Positions 1-7,264 of a stretch of DNA of 9,675 nt are shown piece by piece. Source of the DNA: an uncultured Oscillospiraceae bacterium (GTDB lineage: Bacteria; Bacillota; Clostridia; Oscillospirales; Oscillospiraceae); assembly GCA_944385645.1 (NCBI GenBank), contig CALWYA010000051.1:1-9675 (forward strand). Direction: 5' to 3'. The notes under the pieces are model-generated. The model did not search any database and was not told the origin of the DNA. It was given only the letters and a program-made list of their open reading frames with translations. Each line of letters begins with the position of its first letter. Position 1 is the stretch's first letter. Position numbers and translations under genes: made by a program.

Positions 1-1
1 C

Positions 2-934
2 AAAAAGGCCATCAACAACAAATTCGTCCAGGAGGCCATGACCGACTTCCTGCGTTCCCAGCTCCAGGTCTATTTCATCGAGAATCCCCAGGACGCCCAG
101 AAGATCGCCGACCAGGTGCTCATCAACAAGCGCTCCCGGGAGAACGCCGAGCGCACCCGGCTGAACCTGAAAAAGTCCCTCACCGGCGCCATGGATGTGT
201 CCAACCGGGTGGCCAAGTTCGTCCCCTGCCGCACCAAGGACGTAACCCGTAGCGAGCTGTACATCGTAGAGGGCGACTCCGCCCTGGGCAGCGTGAAGAT
301 GGCCCGGGACGGGGAGTATCAGGCCATCATGCCCGTGCGGGGCAAAATCCTGAACTGCCTGAAGGCCGACTACGGCAAGATCTTCAAGAGCGACATCATC
401 ACCGACCTGCTGAAGGTGCTGGGCTGCGGGGTGGAGGTGAAGGAGAAGCGGGCGAAGGACCTGGCCTCCTTCGATCTGTCCGCCCTGCGGTGGAACAAGA
501 TCGTCATCTGCACCGACGCCGACGTGGACGGCTTCCAGATCCGCACCCTGATCCTCACCATGCTCTACCGCCTCACCCCCACCCTCATCCAGGAGGGGTA
601 CGTGTATATCGCCGAGTCCCCCCTGTACGAGATCACCTGCAAGGAGGACACCTGGTTCGCCTACTCCGACAAGGAGAAGAACGACATCGTGGCCGCTCTG
701 GCGGGCAAGAAGTACGACGTGCAGCGGTCCAAGGGTCTGGGCGAGAACGACCCGGACATGATGTGGCTGACCACCATGAACCCGGCCACCCGCCGGCTCA
801 TCAAGGTCATGCCCGAGGATGTGGCGCGCACCGCCGCTGTCTTCGACCTCCTCCTGGGGGACGACCTCCAGGGCCGGAAGAACCACATCGCCGACCACGG
901 GTATGAATACCTGGAGCTGGCGGACATTTCGTAA
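2..934 (+). CDS. Type IIA DNA topoisomerase subunit B (GyrB/ParE-like), C-terminal part; 5' end outside window
   Basis: This is the C-terminal 310 residues of the ATPase/TOPRIM subunit of a gyrase/topoisomerase IV-type enzyme, which changes DNA topology by ATP-driven double-strand passage. The frame is open from base 2, so the gene starts upstream; the first Met (base 38) is internal. The TOPRIM domain is clear: the EGDSA motif at 269-283 carries the catalytic Glu, the PVRGKILN segment follows, and the metal-binding DADVDG is at 515-532. The RSKGLGE element near 726-746 and the TTMNPATR segment match the end of GyrB/ParE. The details diverge from textbook enzymes: EGDSALGS replaces EGDSAGGS, and DADVDGFQIRT replaces DADVDG(A/S)HIRT. 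The partner A subunit lies 106 bases downstream. I read this as a clostridial paralogue pair rather than the main gyrase; GyrB and ParE cannot be told apart from this fragment. Family certain, exact name not. Confidence 0.9.
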   Translation, partial: KKAINNKFVQEAMTDFLRSQLQVYFIENPQDAQKIADQVLINKRSRENAERTRLNLKKSLTGAMDVSNRVAKFVPCRTKDVTRSELYIVEGDSALGSVKMARDGEYQAIMPVRGKILNCLKADYGKIFKSDIITDLLKVLGCGVEVKEKRAKDLASFDLSALRWNKIVICTDADVDGFQIRTLILTMLYRLTPTLIQEGYVYIAESPLYEITCKEDTWFAYSDKEKNDIVAALAGKKYDVQRSKGLGENDPDMMWLTTMNPATRRLIKVMPEDVARTAAVFDLLLGDDLQGRKNHIADHGYEYLELADIS

Positions 935-945
935 CTCAATTGAAA

Positions 946-1020
946 ATGGATAATTGATAATTTTTATTCCAATCTTTCGTCCACGCCTTAATTTTCAATT
1001 ATCAATTCTCAATTATCCAT
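946..1020. repeat. AT-rich inverted repeat between topoisomerase subunit genes
   Basis: The 106-base gap between the two subunit genes is strikingly AT-rich inside a GC-rich window. The arms 946-962 and 1004-1020 are inverted repeats: ATGGATAATTG at 946-956 pairs perfectly with CAATTATCCAT at 1010-1020, and six more pairs follow with one mismatch. The roughly 41-base loop holds extra copies of the TCAATT/ATCAATT unit. Similar short runs of CAATTAT/TCAATT repeats occur between genes in gut Clostridia (recollection, not a search). It may be a small dispersed repeat; it is less likely a terminator, since the two genes encode partner subunits. It could still weaken read-through. Confidence 0.6.
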
Positions 1021-1025
1021 CCCTT

Positions 1026-1031
1026 AAAGGA
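1026..1031 (+). promoter_or_regulatory. Ribosome binding site that fixes the start of the topoisomerase A subunit
   Basis: AAAGGA lies 9 bases before the ATG at 1041. The same frame is open back to an ATG at 954, but that extension would translate the AT-rich repeat into a non-conserved leader and lacks a ribosome site. The start at 1041 is therefore preferred; it gives a Lys-rich N-terminus (MAKKK). Confidence 0.7.
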
Positions 1032-1040
1032 CTGATACCA

Positions 1041-3284
1041 ATGGCTAAGAAAAAGACCCCTCACGAGGGGGCAAATAAGGTGGACACCTCCCATGTGATG
1101 GGTCTGCGGGCCGAGGTGCTGGAGCAGCCCATCACCGAGACGCTGGAGCTCAACTACATGCCCTACGCCATGAGCGTCATCGTCTCCCGGGCCATCCCGG
1201 AGATCGACGGCTTCAAGCCCAGCCACCGGAAGCTGCTGTACACCATGTACGACATGGGCCTGCTGAACAAGCCCCGGACCAAGTCGGCCAACGTGGTGGG
1301 GGCCACCATGAAGCTCAACCCCCACGGGGACGCGGCCATCTACGACACCATGGTCCGCCTGTCCCGGGGGTACGGGGCCCTGCTCCACCCCTTCGTGGAC
1401 TCCAAGGGCAACTTCGGTAAGGTGTACTCCCGGGACATGGCCTGGGCGGCCAGCCGGTACACCGAGGTACGGCTGGACCCCATCTGCGCCGAGCTGTTCC
1501 GGGACATCGACCAGGACACGGTGGACTTCGTGGACAACTACGACGGCAAGATGAAGGAGCCCACCCTCCTGCCCACCACCTTCCCCAACGTGCTGGTCTC
1601 CGCCAACCAGGGCATCGCCGTGGGCATGGCCAGCAGCGTGTGCGGCTTCAACCTGGGCGAGGTGTGCGACACCACCATCGCCTATCTGAACAACCCCGAC
1701 TGCGACCTGACCGCCACTTTGAAGGCCCCCGACCTGCCCACCGGCGGACAGCTGCTCTATGACCCCGCCGCTCTGGACGAGATCTACCGCACCGGCCGGG
1801 GCTCCTTCAAGGTGCGCGCCAAGTGGCGCTACAACAAAGACGAGAACCTCATCGAGGTCTATGAGATCCCCTACTCCACCACCAGCGAGGCCATCATCGA
1901 CAAGGTGACCGAGCTCATCCGGGGCGGCAAGCTGAAGGAGATCGCCGACGTCCGGGACGAGACCGACCTGTCCGGTCTGAAGCTGACCATCGACCTGAAG
2001 CGGGGGACCGAACCGGACAAGCTCATGCAGAAGCTGTTCCGCCTCACCCCCCTCCAGGACAGCCAGTCCTGCAATTTCAACATCCTCATCGCCGGGATGC
2101 CCCGGGTCATGGGGGTGCGGGAGATTTTGGAGGAGTGGGTGGCCTGGCGCATGGAGTCGGTGCGCCGGCGGGTATACTTCTCCATGAAGAAGAAAAAGGA
2201 GAAGCTCCACCTGTTGAAGGGCCTGCGGCGCATCCTGCTGGACATCGACCGGGCCATCCAGATCATCCGGGAGACCGAGGAGGACGCCGAGGTGGTGCCC
2301 AACCTGATGATCGGCTTCGGCATCGACCAGGTCCAGGCGGAGTATGTGGCCGACATCCGCCTGCGGAACATCAACAAGGAGTATATCCTCAAGCGCACCC
2401 AGGAGGTGGAGGCCCTGGAGGGGGAGATCGCCGACCTGGAGGACACCGTGAACTCCCCCCGGCGCATCCGGGACATCATTGCCGGCGAGCTGAAGCAGGT
2501 GAAGGAGAAATACGCCCTGCCCCGGCGCACCGAGATCCTCTACGAGGTCCAGGAGGACCAGGACCAGGGGGAGGAGGACGAGACCCCCGACTACCCCGTC
2601 CACCTGTTCCTGTCCCGGGAGGGCTATCTGAAGAAGATCACCCCCCAGTCCCTGCGCATGTCCGGCGAACAGAAATACAAGGAGGGGGACGGCCCCTATC
2701 TCCAGTGGGAGGCCGCCAACCGGGACGAGCTGCTGGTGTTCACCGACCGGCAGCAGTGCTACAAGACCCGGCTGTCCGACTTCGACGACACCAAGGCCAG
2801 CGCCCTGGGGGACTATCTGCCCACCAAGCTGGCCATGGAGCCGGAGGAGCGGGCGGTGTGGGCCTGCCTCCCCGGGGACTACTCCGGACAGCTGCTGTTC
2901 TTCTTTGAAAACGGCAAGGCCGCCCGGGTGGAGCTGAGCGCCTATCAGACCCAGACCCGGCGCAAGAAGCTCACCGGAGCCTATTCGGACAAGTCCCCCC
3001 TGGCGGCCGCCTTCCTCCTGACGGAGGACTTCGAGGCGGCGGTCATCTCCACCGAGGGCCGGTGCATGATCTTCCACACCGCCGCCCTAAACCCCAAGAC
3101 CACCCGCTCCACCCAGGGGGTCAACGTGATGACCCTGAAACCCAAATACCGTGTGGAGAAGGTCCTGCCCCTGGAGCGGACCGCTATCGTCAACCCCGCC
3201 CGGTACCGGGCCCGCTCCCTGCCTGTGGCCGGCGCTCTGCTGAAGGAGGAGGACCGGGGGGAGGAGCAGATGACTTTGCTGTAA
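1041..3284 (+). CDS. Type IIA DNA topoisomerase subunit A (ParC/GyrA-like), 747 aa
   Basis: This is the DNA breakage-reunion subunit, partner of the upstream TOPRIM subunit in an A2B2 enzyme. The N-terminal winged-helix region reads like GyrA/ParC, with NPHGDAAIYDT at residues 93-103 and the catalytic tyrosine at Tyr140 within SRYTEVRL, preceded by Arg139. The tower and coiled-coil region follows (LLKGLRRILLDIDRAI, then an E/D/R-rich heptad stretch). A strongly acidic linker lies at about residues 502-516. A short C-terminal region (LFLSREGYLKKI onward) resembles part of the beta-pinwheel, but no canonical GyrA box (QRRGGKG) is visible. The length (747) is nearer ParC than GyrA, so decatenation or relaxation rather than supercoiling is my inference. 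The residue matching E. coli GyrA Ser83 is Ala98; the Asp87 equivalent, Asp102, is kept. Confidence 0.9.
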   Translation: MAKKKTPHEGANKVDTSHVMGLRAEVLEQPITETLELNYMPYAMSVIVSRAIPEIDGFKPSHRKLLYTMYDMGLLNKPRTKSANVVGATMKLNPHGDAAIYDTMVRLSRGYGALLHPFVDSKGNFGKVYSRDMAWAASRYTEVRLDPICAELFRDIDQDTVDFVDNYDGKMKEPTLLPTTFPNVLVSANQGIAVGMASSVCGFNLGEVCDTTIAYLNNPDCDLTATLKAPDLPTGGQLLYDPAALDEIYRTGRGSFKVRAKWRYNKDENLIEVYEIPYSTTSEAIIDKVTELIRGGKLKEIADVRDETDLSGLKLTIDLKRGTEPDKLMQKLFRLTPLQDSQSCNFNILIAGMPRVMGVREILEEWVAWRMESVRRRVYFSMKKKKEKLHLLKGLRRILLDIDRAIQIIRETEEDAEVVPNLMIGFGIDQVQAEYVADIRLRNINKEYILKRTQEVEALEGEIADLEDTVNSPRRIRDIIAGELKQVKEKYALPRRTEILYEVQEDQDQGEEDETPDYPVHLFLSREGYLKKITPQSLRMSGEQKYKEGDGPYLQWEAANRDELLVFTDRQQCYKTRLSDFDDTKASALGDYLPTKLAMEPEERAVWACLPGDYSGQLLFFFENGKAARVELSAYQTQTRRKKLTGAYSDKSPLAAAFLLTEDFEAAVISTEGRCMIFHTAALNPKTTRSTQGVNVMTLKPKYRVEKVLPLERTAIVNPARYRARSLPVAGALLKEEDRGEEQMTLL

Positions 3285-3300
3285 CGGAGGCGCATCTCTC

Positions 3301-4173
3301 TTGAACAAGCCTGTCCTGTCCGACACGCTGAAGTGTTATTTCTGGATCACCGTGGGCTCCATCCTGTACGGATTTGCCTTCGACTGGTTCTACCCGCCCA
3401 ACCAGATCGGCTATGGCGGCATCACCGGCGTGGGCCAGGTGGTCAACGCCTTTCTCCCCGCCATCCCCATCGGCACGTTCGTCCTGGTGGTCAACATCCC
3501 CCTGTTTATCCTGGGATGGAAATTTCTGGGTGGTCATCTGCTGATCTCCTCCCTGTACTCCATGGCGCTGTCCTCGGTGGCGGTGGATGTGTTCCCTCTG
3601 TTTCTCGACTTTCAGCCCATGGACTCCATGCTGGCCGCCGTGTGCGGCGGCGCCCTGATCGGCCTGGCCCTGGGGCTGATTTTCGCCCAGGGGGCCACCA
3701 CCGGCGGCACCGACCTGATCGCCCGGCTGGTCAAGCTGAAGCTCTCCTGGGTATCCATGGGAAAAATGCTGCTGGTCATCGACATGGCGGTGGTGGTGCT
3801 GGTGGCTCTGGCCTTCGGGAACATCAAGACCGCCCTGTACGGCTTCATCGCCCAGGTGGTGTGCGCCTATGTGACCGACCTGGTGCTCTACGGGCTGGAC
3901 ACCTCCAAGGTGGCCTATATTGTCACCGCCCAGCCCCGGGCGATCACCGACGCCATTATCCAGCAGCTGGACCGGGGCGTGACCATTCTCCACGGAGAGG
4001 GGGGCTACTCCGGGGAGGAAAAGCAGGTGCTCCTGTGCGCCTTCAATCAAAAGCAGATCGTCCCCCTGAAGCGGCTGGTCCACCAGCTGGACCCCGAGGC
4101 CTTCCTCATCGTGTGCAACGCCCACGAGGTGCTGGGCCTGGGCTTCCGCCGCTACCAGCAGGACGGACTGTGA
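3301..4173 (+). CDS. YitT-family integral membrane protein with C-terminal DUF2179 domain, 290 aa
   Basis: A polytopic membrane protein of unknown molecular function. About five to six hydrophobic segments are visible (roughly residues 13-30, 55-75, 80-101, 110-130, 155-173 and 178-199). The family's conserved loop GATTGGTDLIARL is at residues 131-143. A soluble C-terminal DUF2179 domain covers about 203-284 (VAYIVTAQ, RGVTILHGEGGYSG, VLLCAFNQKQIVPLKRLV, DPEAFLIV). The length fits the family (about 280-290). The start is TTG: GGAGG at 3286-3290 sits 10 bases before it, and no ATG lies near by in frame. It begins 16 bases after the topoisomerase A gene and is probably co-transcribed with it. 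Family assignment is firm; transport or regulatory function is unknown. Confidence 0.9.
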   Translation: MNKPVLSDTLKCYFWITVGSILYGFAFDWFYPPNQIGYGGITGVGQVVNAFLPAIPIGTFVLVVNIPLFILGWKFLGGHLLISSLYSMALSSVAVDVFPLFLDFQPMDSMLAAVCGGALIGLALGLIFAQGATTGGTDLIARLVKLKLSWVSMGKMLLVIDMAVVVLVALAFGNIKTALYGFIAQVVCAYVTDLVLYGLDTSKVAYIVTAQPRAITDAIIQQLDRGVTILHGEGGYSGEEKQVLLCAFNQKQIVPLKRLVHQLDPEAFLIVCNAHEVLGLGFRRYQQDGL

Positions 4174-4266
4174 CTGCCCCTTGTCGCAGGGACATGGTCC
4201 GAACCATTTTATGCGCTCCCGGAGCCCCATGCGGGAGCCGGGGACCCGATAAAGGAGGAACTTTCC
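4174..4266 (+). other. Short intergenic gap with small dyads and a strong ribosome site
   Basis: This 93-base gap between the YitT and LUD genes holds three small inverted repeats: CCCT/AGGG (4178-4181 with 4188-4191), ATGGT/ACCAT (4194-4198 with 4203-4207, followed by TTT) and GCTCCCG/CGGGAGC (4215-4221 with 4232-4238). None has the stem length plus T-tract of a convincing terminator, and no good promoter hexamers are present. AAAGGAGG at 4251-4258 serves the LUD gene, 8 bases before its ATG. The dyads may modulate read-through or mRNA stability. Confidence 0.5.
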
Positions 4267-4857
4267 ATGATCGACTGGAACAAACTCACCGAAAATCTGG
4301 AGCGCCGGGGCTATCAGGTCCGCCGCTTCGCCACCGCCCGGGAGGCGGCCGACTATCTGGACGGCCAGATCGACCAGACCACCGTGTCCATGGGCGGCTC
4401 CATGACCATCAAGGAGCTGGGTCTGTATGACCGGCTGGCCTCCCACAACTGGGCGGTATGGCACTGGGAGGGGGGCAGCCTGGAGGAGGCGGCCCAGACG
4501 CAGGTGTACCTCTCCTCGGTCAATGGTCTGGCCGAGACCGGCGAGCTCATCAACATCGACGGGACCGGAAACCGGGTGGCCTCCACGGTGTTCGGCCACC
4601 GGCGGGTGTACTTCGTGGTGGGCTCCAACAAGGTCGCCCCCGACTATGACGCCGCCCTGTGGCGGGCCCGGAATATCGCCTCCCCCAAGAACGCCCAGCG
4701 GCTGGGCAAAAAGACCCCCTGCGCGGTCAAGGGGGACCGGTGCTATGACTGCCAGAGCCCCGAGCGCATCTGCCGCGCCCTGACGGTGCTGTGGGAGAAG
4801 CCCCAGGGCATCGAGCACATGGAGATCGTCCTGGTGGAGCAGGAGCTGGGCTACTGA
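4267..4857 (+). CDS. LUD-domain protein (lactate utilisation LutB/LutC-related), 196 aa
   Basis: A small single-domain LUD (DUF162) protein. The family includes LutC and the N-terminal part of LutB of the lactate-oxidation complex, but stand-alone members in Clostridia have no assigned reaction. Diagnostic stretches are SMGGSMTIKELGL (residues 41-53), INIDGTGNRVASTVFG (95-110) and VGSNKVAPDYDAALWRARN (118-136). A four-cysteine arrangement follows: Cys152, Cys159, Cys162 and Cys169, in a CxxC-containing tail (RCYDCQSPERIC). This could bind a metal or Fe-S cluster, or act in redox; that is inference. There is no signal peptide, so it is cytosolic. No lutA or lutB homologue lies beside it, so a role in lactate oxidation is not supported by context. 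AAAGGAGG precedes the ATG. The next gene starts 24 bases later. Confidence 0.85.
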   Translation: MIDWNKLTENLERRGYQVRRFATAREAADYLDGQIDQTTVSMGGSMTIKELGLYDRLASHNWAVWHWEGGSLEEAAQTQVYLSSVNGLAETGELINIDGTGNRVASTVFGHRRVYFVVGSNKVAPDYDAALWRARNIASPKNAQRLGKKTPCAVKGDRCYDCQSPERICRALTVLWEKPQGIEHMEIVLVEQELGY

Positions 4858-4881
4858 CCGGAACTGGAAAAGGAGGCGCCC

Positions 4882-5982
4882 ATGAAGTACATACGCCGGA
4901 CCCTGGCGGTTCTGACCGCCGCCGCGGTCCTGGTCCTGACCGGGTGCTCCGCCATGCTGGAGCGGAGCTTCACCAGCGTCACCCCTCACAACTCCGCCCC
5001 CACCGCCGAGGGGGACCCCTCGGTGCTCCGGGCGGACAGCTATCAGGAGCTGGTCAACGCCCTGATCTATCTGGTGAATGCCGGGGCTCAGGAGGGCACC
5101 ATCCGCCTGTATCTGGACCCGGAGGAGCTGGAGGGGGACCTGGAGGCCGCCTGTCTGGAGGTGGTCCAGGAGGACCCCCTGGGGGCCTACGCGGTGGAGC
5201 ACATCAAGTACAGCGTCTCCTCCCTGGTCCCCTATGACGAGGCCAGGGTGTCCCTCACCTACCGACGCACCCCGGAGCAGATTGCCTCCATCGTCCAGAC
5301 CACCGGGGTCACCGCCATCCGCACCGAGCTGGCCGCCGCCCTGTCCGCCTTTGACTCCGAGTGCGTGCTGCGCATCAGCTATTTCGACGGGGACGAGGAC
5401 TTCATCCGGGACCTGGCCGCCCAGGCCTATTACAGCGTCCCGGTCTGTGCCCTGGGAATGCCCCATCTGGACATTCAGATCTATCCCGACAGCGGATTGC
5501 AGCGGATCGTGGAGATCCTCCTCACCTATCCCCTGGACAGCGCCGAGTTGTCCCGGCGGGCGAGACAGGTGAAGCTGTGGCTGGAGGAGCTCACCGCCCC
5601 GCTGGCCGACCGGCAGGGGGACGCCCTCCTGTCCGGCGCCGCCCGGGCCATCCTGGCCGCCGGGACCTGCACCCCCGAGGGCGGGAGCACCGCCTACGCC
5701 CTGATGGAGGACGGTCTGGCCGACAGCGAGGGCTTTGCCCTGGCGCTGGCCGCCCTGGGAGAGCGGCTGGAGCTGTCCTGTCAGGTGGCCCGGGGCATTT
5801 TGGGGGATCAGCCCCACTTCTGGAACGTGGTCCGGACCTCCGACGGCTGGCGGCACCTGGACCTGTCCGCCCTGGCCGAGGGGACGCTGCTGTTTTACAC
5901 CGACCAGGAGCTGTCCCAGCTGGGCTATCTCTGGGACGCCGACAGTCTGCCCCCCTGCGGTCCCTCCGAGAGGGAGGGATGA
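4882..5982 (+). CDS. Lipoprotein with C-terminal transglutaminase-like domain, catalytic Cys replaced by Ser, 366 aa
   Basis: A surface lipoprotein: a charged N-terminus (MKYIRR), a hydrophobic stretch and a lipobox LTGC, with the lipidated residue at Cys22. Residues 23 to about 240 match no family I recognise. They contain repeated acidic/aliphatic helices and a YRRTPEQIASIVQ segment. Residues 254-330 resemble a transglutaminase/protease core: AYALMEDGLADSEGFALALAALGE, then QPHFWNVVRTSDGWRHLDLS. In active members the pattern is C-E-G-Y/F-A, H-x-W-N and a final D. Here those positions are Ser282, His312 and Asp327, so the nucleophilic Cys is absent. It may be a binding pseudoenzyme or, less likely, use Ser. 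AGGAGG at 4871-4876 supports the ATG. It is probably the last gene of the upstream unit, since a likely terminator overlaps its stop. Lipoprotein call firm, fold assignment moderately sure. Confidence 0.7.
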   Translation: MKYIRRTLAVLTAAAVLVLTGCSAMLERSFTSVTPHNSAPTAEGDPSVLRADSYQELVNALIYLVNAGAQEGTIRLYLDPEELEGDLEAACLEVVQEDPLGAYAVEHIKYSVSSLVPYDEARVSLTYRRTPEQIASIVQTTGVTAIRTELAAALSAFDSECVLRISYFDGDEDFIRDLAAQAYYSVPVCALGMPHLDIQIYPDSGLQRIVEILLTYPLDSAELSRRARQVKLWLEELTAPLADRQGDALLSGAARAILAAGTCTPEGGSTAYALMEDGLADSEGFALALAALGERLELSCQVARGILGDQPHFWNVVRTSDGWRHLDLSALAEGTLLFYTDQELSQLGYLWDADSLPPCGPSEREG

Positions 5983-6008
5983 CGGGAAATTTTTCCTGTC
6001 CTTTTTCC
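5981..6008 (+). terminator. Likely intrinsic terminator overlapping the lipoprotein stop codon
   Basis: Bases 5981-6000 can fold with GACGGGAA pairing to TTCCTGTC (one G-T wobble) around a 4-base loop. CTTTTTCC follows directly at 6001-6008. A second tight hairpin, TCCCTC-CGA-GAGGGA, lies just upstream at 5961-5975 inside the coding end. The T-run is interrupted by C, so strength is uncertain. A promoter -35 begins at 6009, which fits a unit boundary here. Confidence 0.6.
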
Positions 6009-6037
6009 TTGCCAAATCTACCCACGGCGGCTATAAT
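6009..6037 (+). promoter_or_regulatory. Housekeeping (sigma-A/70) promoter for the SLH gene
   Basis: TTGCCA at 6009-6014 and a perfect TATAAT at 6032-6037 are separated by exactly 17 bases. The ATG at 6092 is 54 bases downstream, with AAAGGAGG at 6076-6083. The SLH gene is therefore probably transcribed on its own. Confidence 0.8.
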
Positions 6038-6091
6038 AGATTTGACCACAGGCTGCCCGGCTCAGCCCGGACCGGAAAGGAGGTCCCCGCA

Positions 6092-7255
6092 ATGACAATC
6101 AGACCCTGGAAACGGCTGCTGGCCGCCCTGCTGGTGGCGGCGGCGGGGGTGCTCCCCGTCTGTGCTCAGCCGGACGCCGCCTTCTGCGACTTTCTCATCG
6201 ACGCCGCCGGCATGGACGTGCGGCAGGAGGTCATTCAGGTACAGCGCTACACCCCCGACGCCGACGGCCAATACCGGGCGGAGGAGCCGGCCGAGGTGAC
6301 CTGCGCCCTGAACCGGATCACCCAGGACGCCAGCTTCTACATCCAGCCCAAGGCCGACGGTGTGTCCGTGACGGCGGACTACCTCACCGATCTGGACGGG
6401 GACGGGGTGTACGAACAGCCGGAGGGGCGGGAGGCCTCCGTGTGGGAGGCTCTGCTGTCCTCCTCCGCCCCCGCCTCCGACCGGCAGGCGCTGTCGGCGG
6501 GCCAGACCTACGTGCTGTCCGCCCAGGTTCTGCTCCAGGGCAGCCAGGAGGAGGCCCAGGCCCGGGCGGAGCTGTTGGACCTGCCCGTTCAGGACAGCGC
6601 CCACACCTATCCCCTGTGTGTGGTCAGCCTGCGGTACACCCCCGCCGGCGGGACGGAGCAGGTGCTGTCCTACTACCTGCGGGTATACGGCCAGGTGATC
6701 ATGCCCGAGGACGTCTCCCCCGACTCCCCTTACTACGACGCGGTGGAATACGTCCTGTCTCAGGGCTATTTCGCCGGCATCGACGAGGACACCTTCCAGC
6801 CTGACGGCCCCTTCACCCGAGCCCAGCTGGCTCAGATCCTGTGGCGGCTGGGGGGCTCCCTGTCCGCCAGCGGCTGCTCCTTCTCCGACGTGAGCCAGGA
6901 CGCCTGGTACTATGACGCCGTGTCCTGGTGCTATCAGAACGGGATCATGACGGGGCTGTCCGCCAATCTGTTCTCCCCCGACACCCCCCTGTCCCAGCAG
7001 CAGATGGCCCTGATCCTCTATCAGTACGCCCGGCACACCGGGGCCCCCACCGGTCAGGCCGCCGATCTGTCCGCCGTGGAGGGCGGCGAGAACGTCTCCA
7101 TCTGGGCCCGCCAGGGCGTGGCCTGGGCCGTGGCCTACGGCCTGCTCCCCATCTCCCCGGACACCCAGCTCAGCCCCAGCGCCGACGTCGCCCGGGGGCA
7201 GATGGCCGAGGTGCTCTACACCTACGACCAGCTCTTTGTCAACCGGACCCCATAA
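6092..7255 (+). CDS. Secreted SLH-domain protein, 387 aa
   Basis: An exported cell-surface protein expected to bind the cell wall through S-layer homology repeats. A signal peptide is visible at residues 1-25 (RPWKR, a long Ala/Leu/Val core, then VCA before Gln26). Residues 26 to about 200 are an unrecognised domain containing an acidic DLDGDGVYE loop at 100-108, a DxDxDG pattern like calcium-binding loops. Three SLH-type repeats fill the C-terminus: about 207-255 (TRAQ at 242-245), 263-314 (FSDVSQDAWYYDAV) and 334-383. The second and third have weaker versions of the TRAE/TRAQ signature (SQQQ and ARGQ). The frame is open further upstream, to 5735, but the start at 6092 is chosen because it follows AAAGGAGG by 8 bases, lies after the promoter and yields the signal peptide. 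It has no catalytic domain I can identify. Confidence 0.9.
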   Translation: MTIRPWKRLLAALLVAAAGVLPVCAQPDAAFCDFLIDAAGMDVRQEVIQVQRYTPDADGQYRAEEPAEVTCALNRITQDASFYIQPKADGVSVTADYLTDLDGDGVYEQPEGREASVWEALLSSSAPASDRQALSAGQTYVLSAQVLLQGSQEEAQARAELLDLPVQDSAHTYPLCVVSLRYTPAGGTEQVLSYYLRVYGQVIMPEDVSPDSPYYDAVEYVLSQGYFAGIDEDTFQPDGPFTRAQLAQILWRLGGSLSASGCSFSDVSQDAWYYDAVSWCYQNGIMTGLSANLFSPDTPLSQQQMALILYQYARHTGAPTGQAADLSAVEGGENVSIWARQGVAWAVAYGLLPISPDTQLSPSADVARGQMAEVLYTYDQLFVNRTP

Positions 7256-7264
7256 ACTCTCCCG

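Noticed and set aside
954..1040. N-terminal extension of the topoisomerase A subunit
   Set aside because: It translates the AT-rich repeat and has no ribosome site; AAAGGA supports the ATG at 1041.
1002..3077. A 691-residue minus-strand open frame opposite the topoisomerase A gene
   Set aside because: Same compositional artefact; the + strand carries the catalytic Tyr and family motifs.
4194..4238. Possible terminator between the YitT and LUD genes
   Set aside because: The stems are only 5-7 bp and lack a proper T-tract, so they are recorded only as small dyads.
3190..6015. A 941-residue open frame on the minus strand, across the YitT, LUD and lipoprotein genes
   Set aside because: It is antisense to three well-supported genes and its protein is a low-complexity Gly/Gln/Leu/His mix without domain signatures. 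It is a by-product of high third-position GC.
5735..6091. N-terminal extension of the SLH protein frame
   Set aside because: It would cross the lipoprotein coding end, the terminator and the promoter. The ATG at 6092 has the ribosome site and begins a signal peptide.
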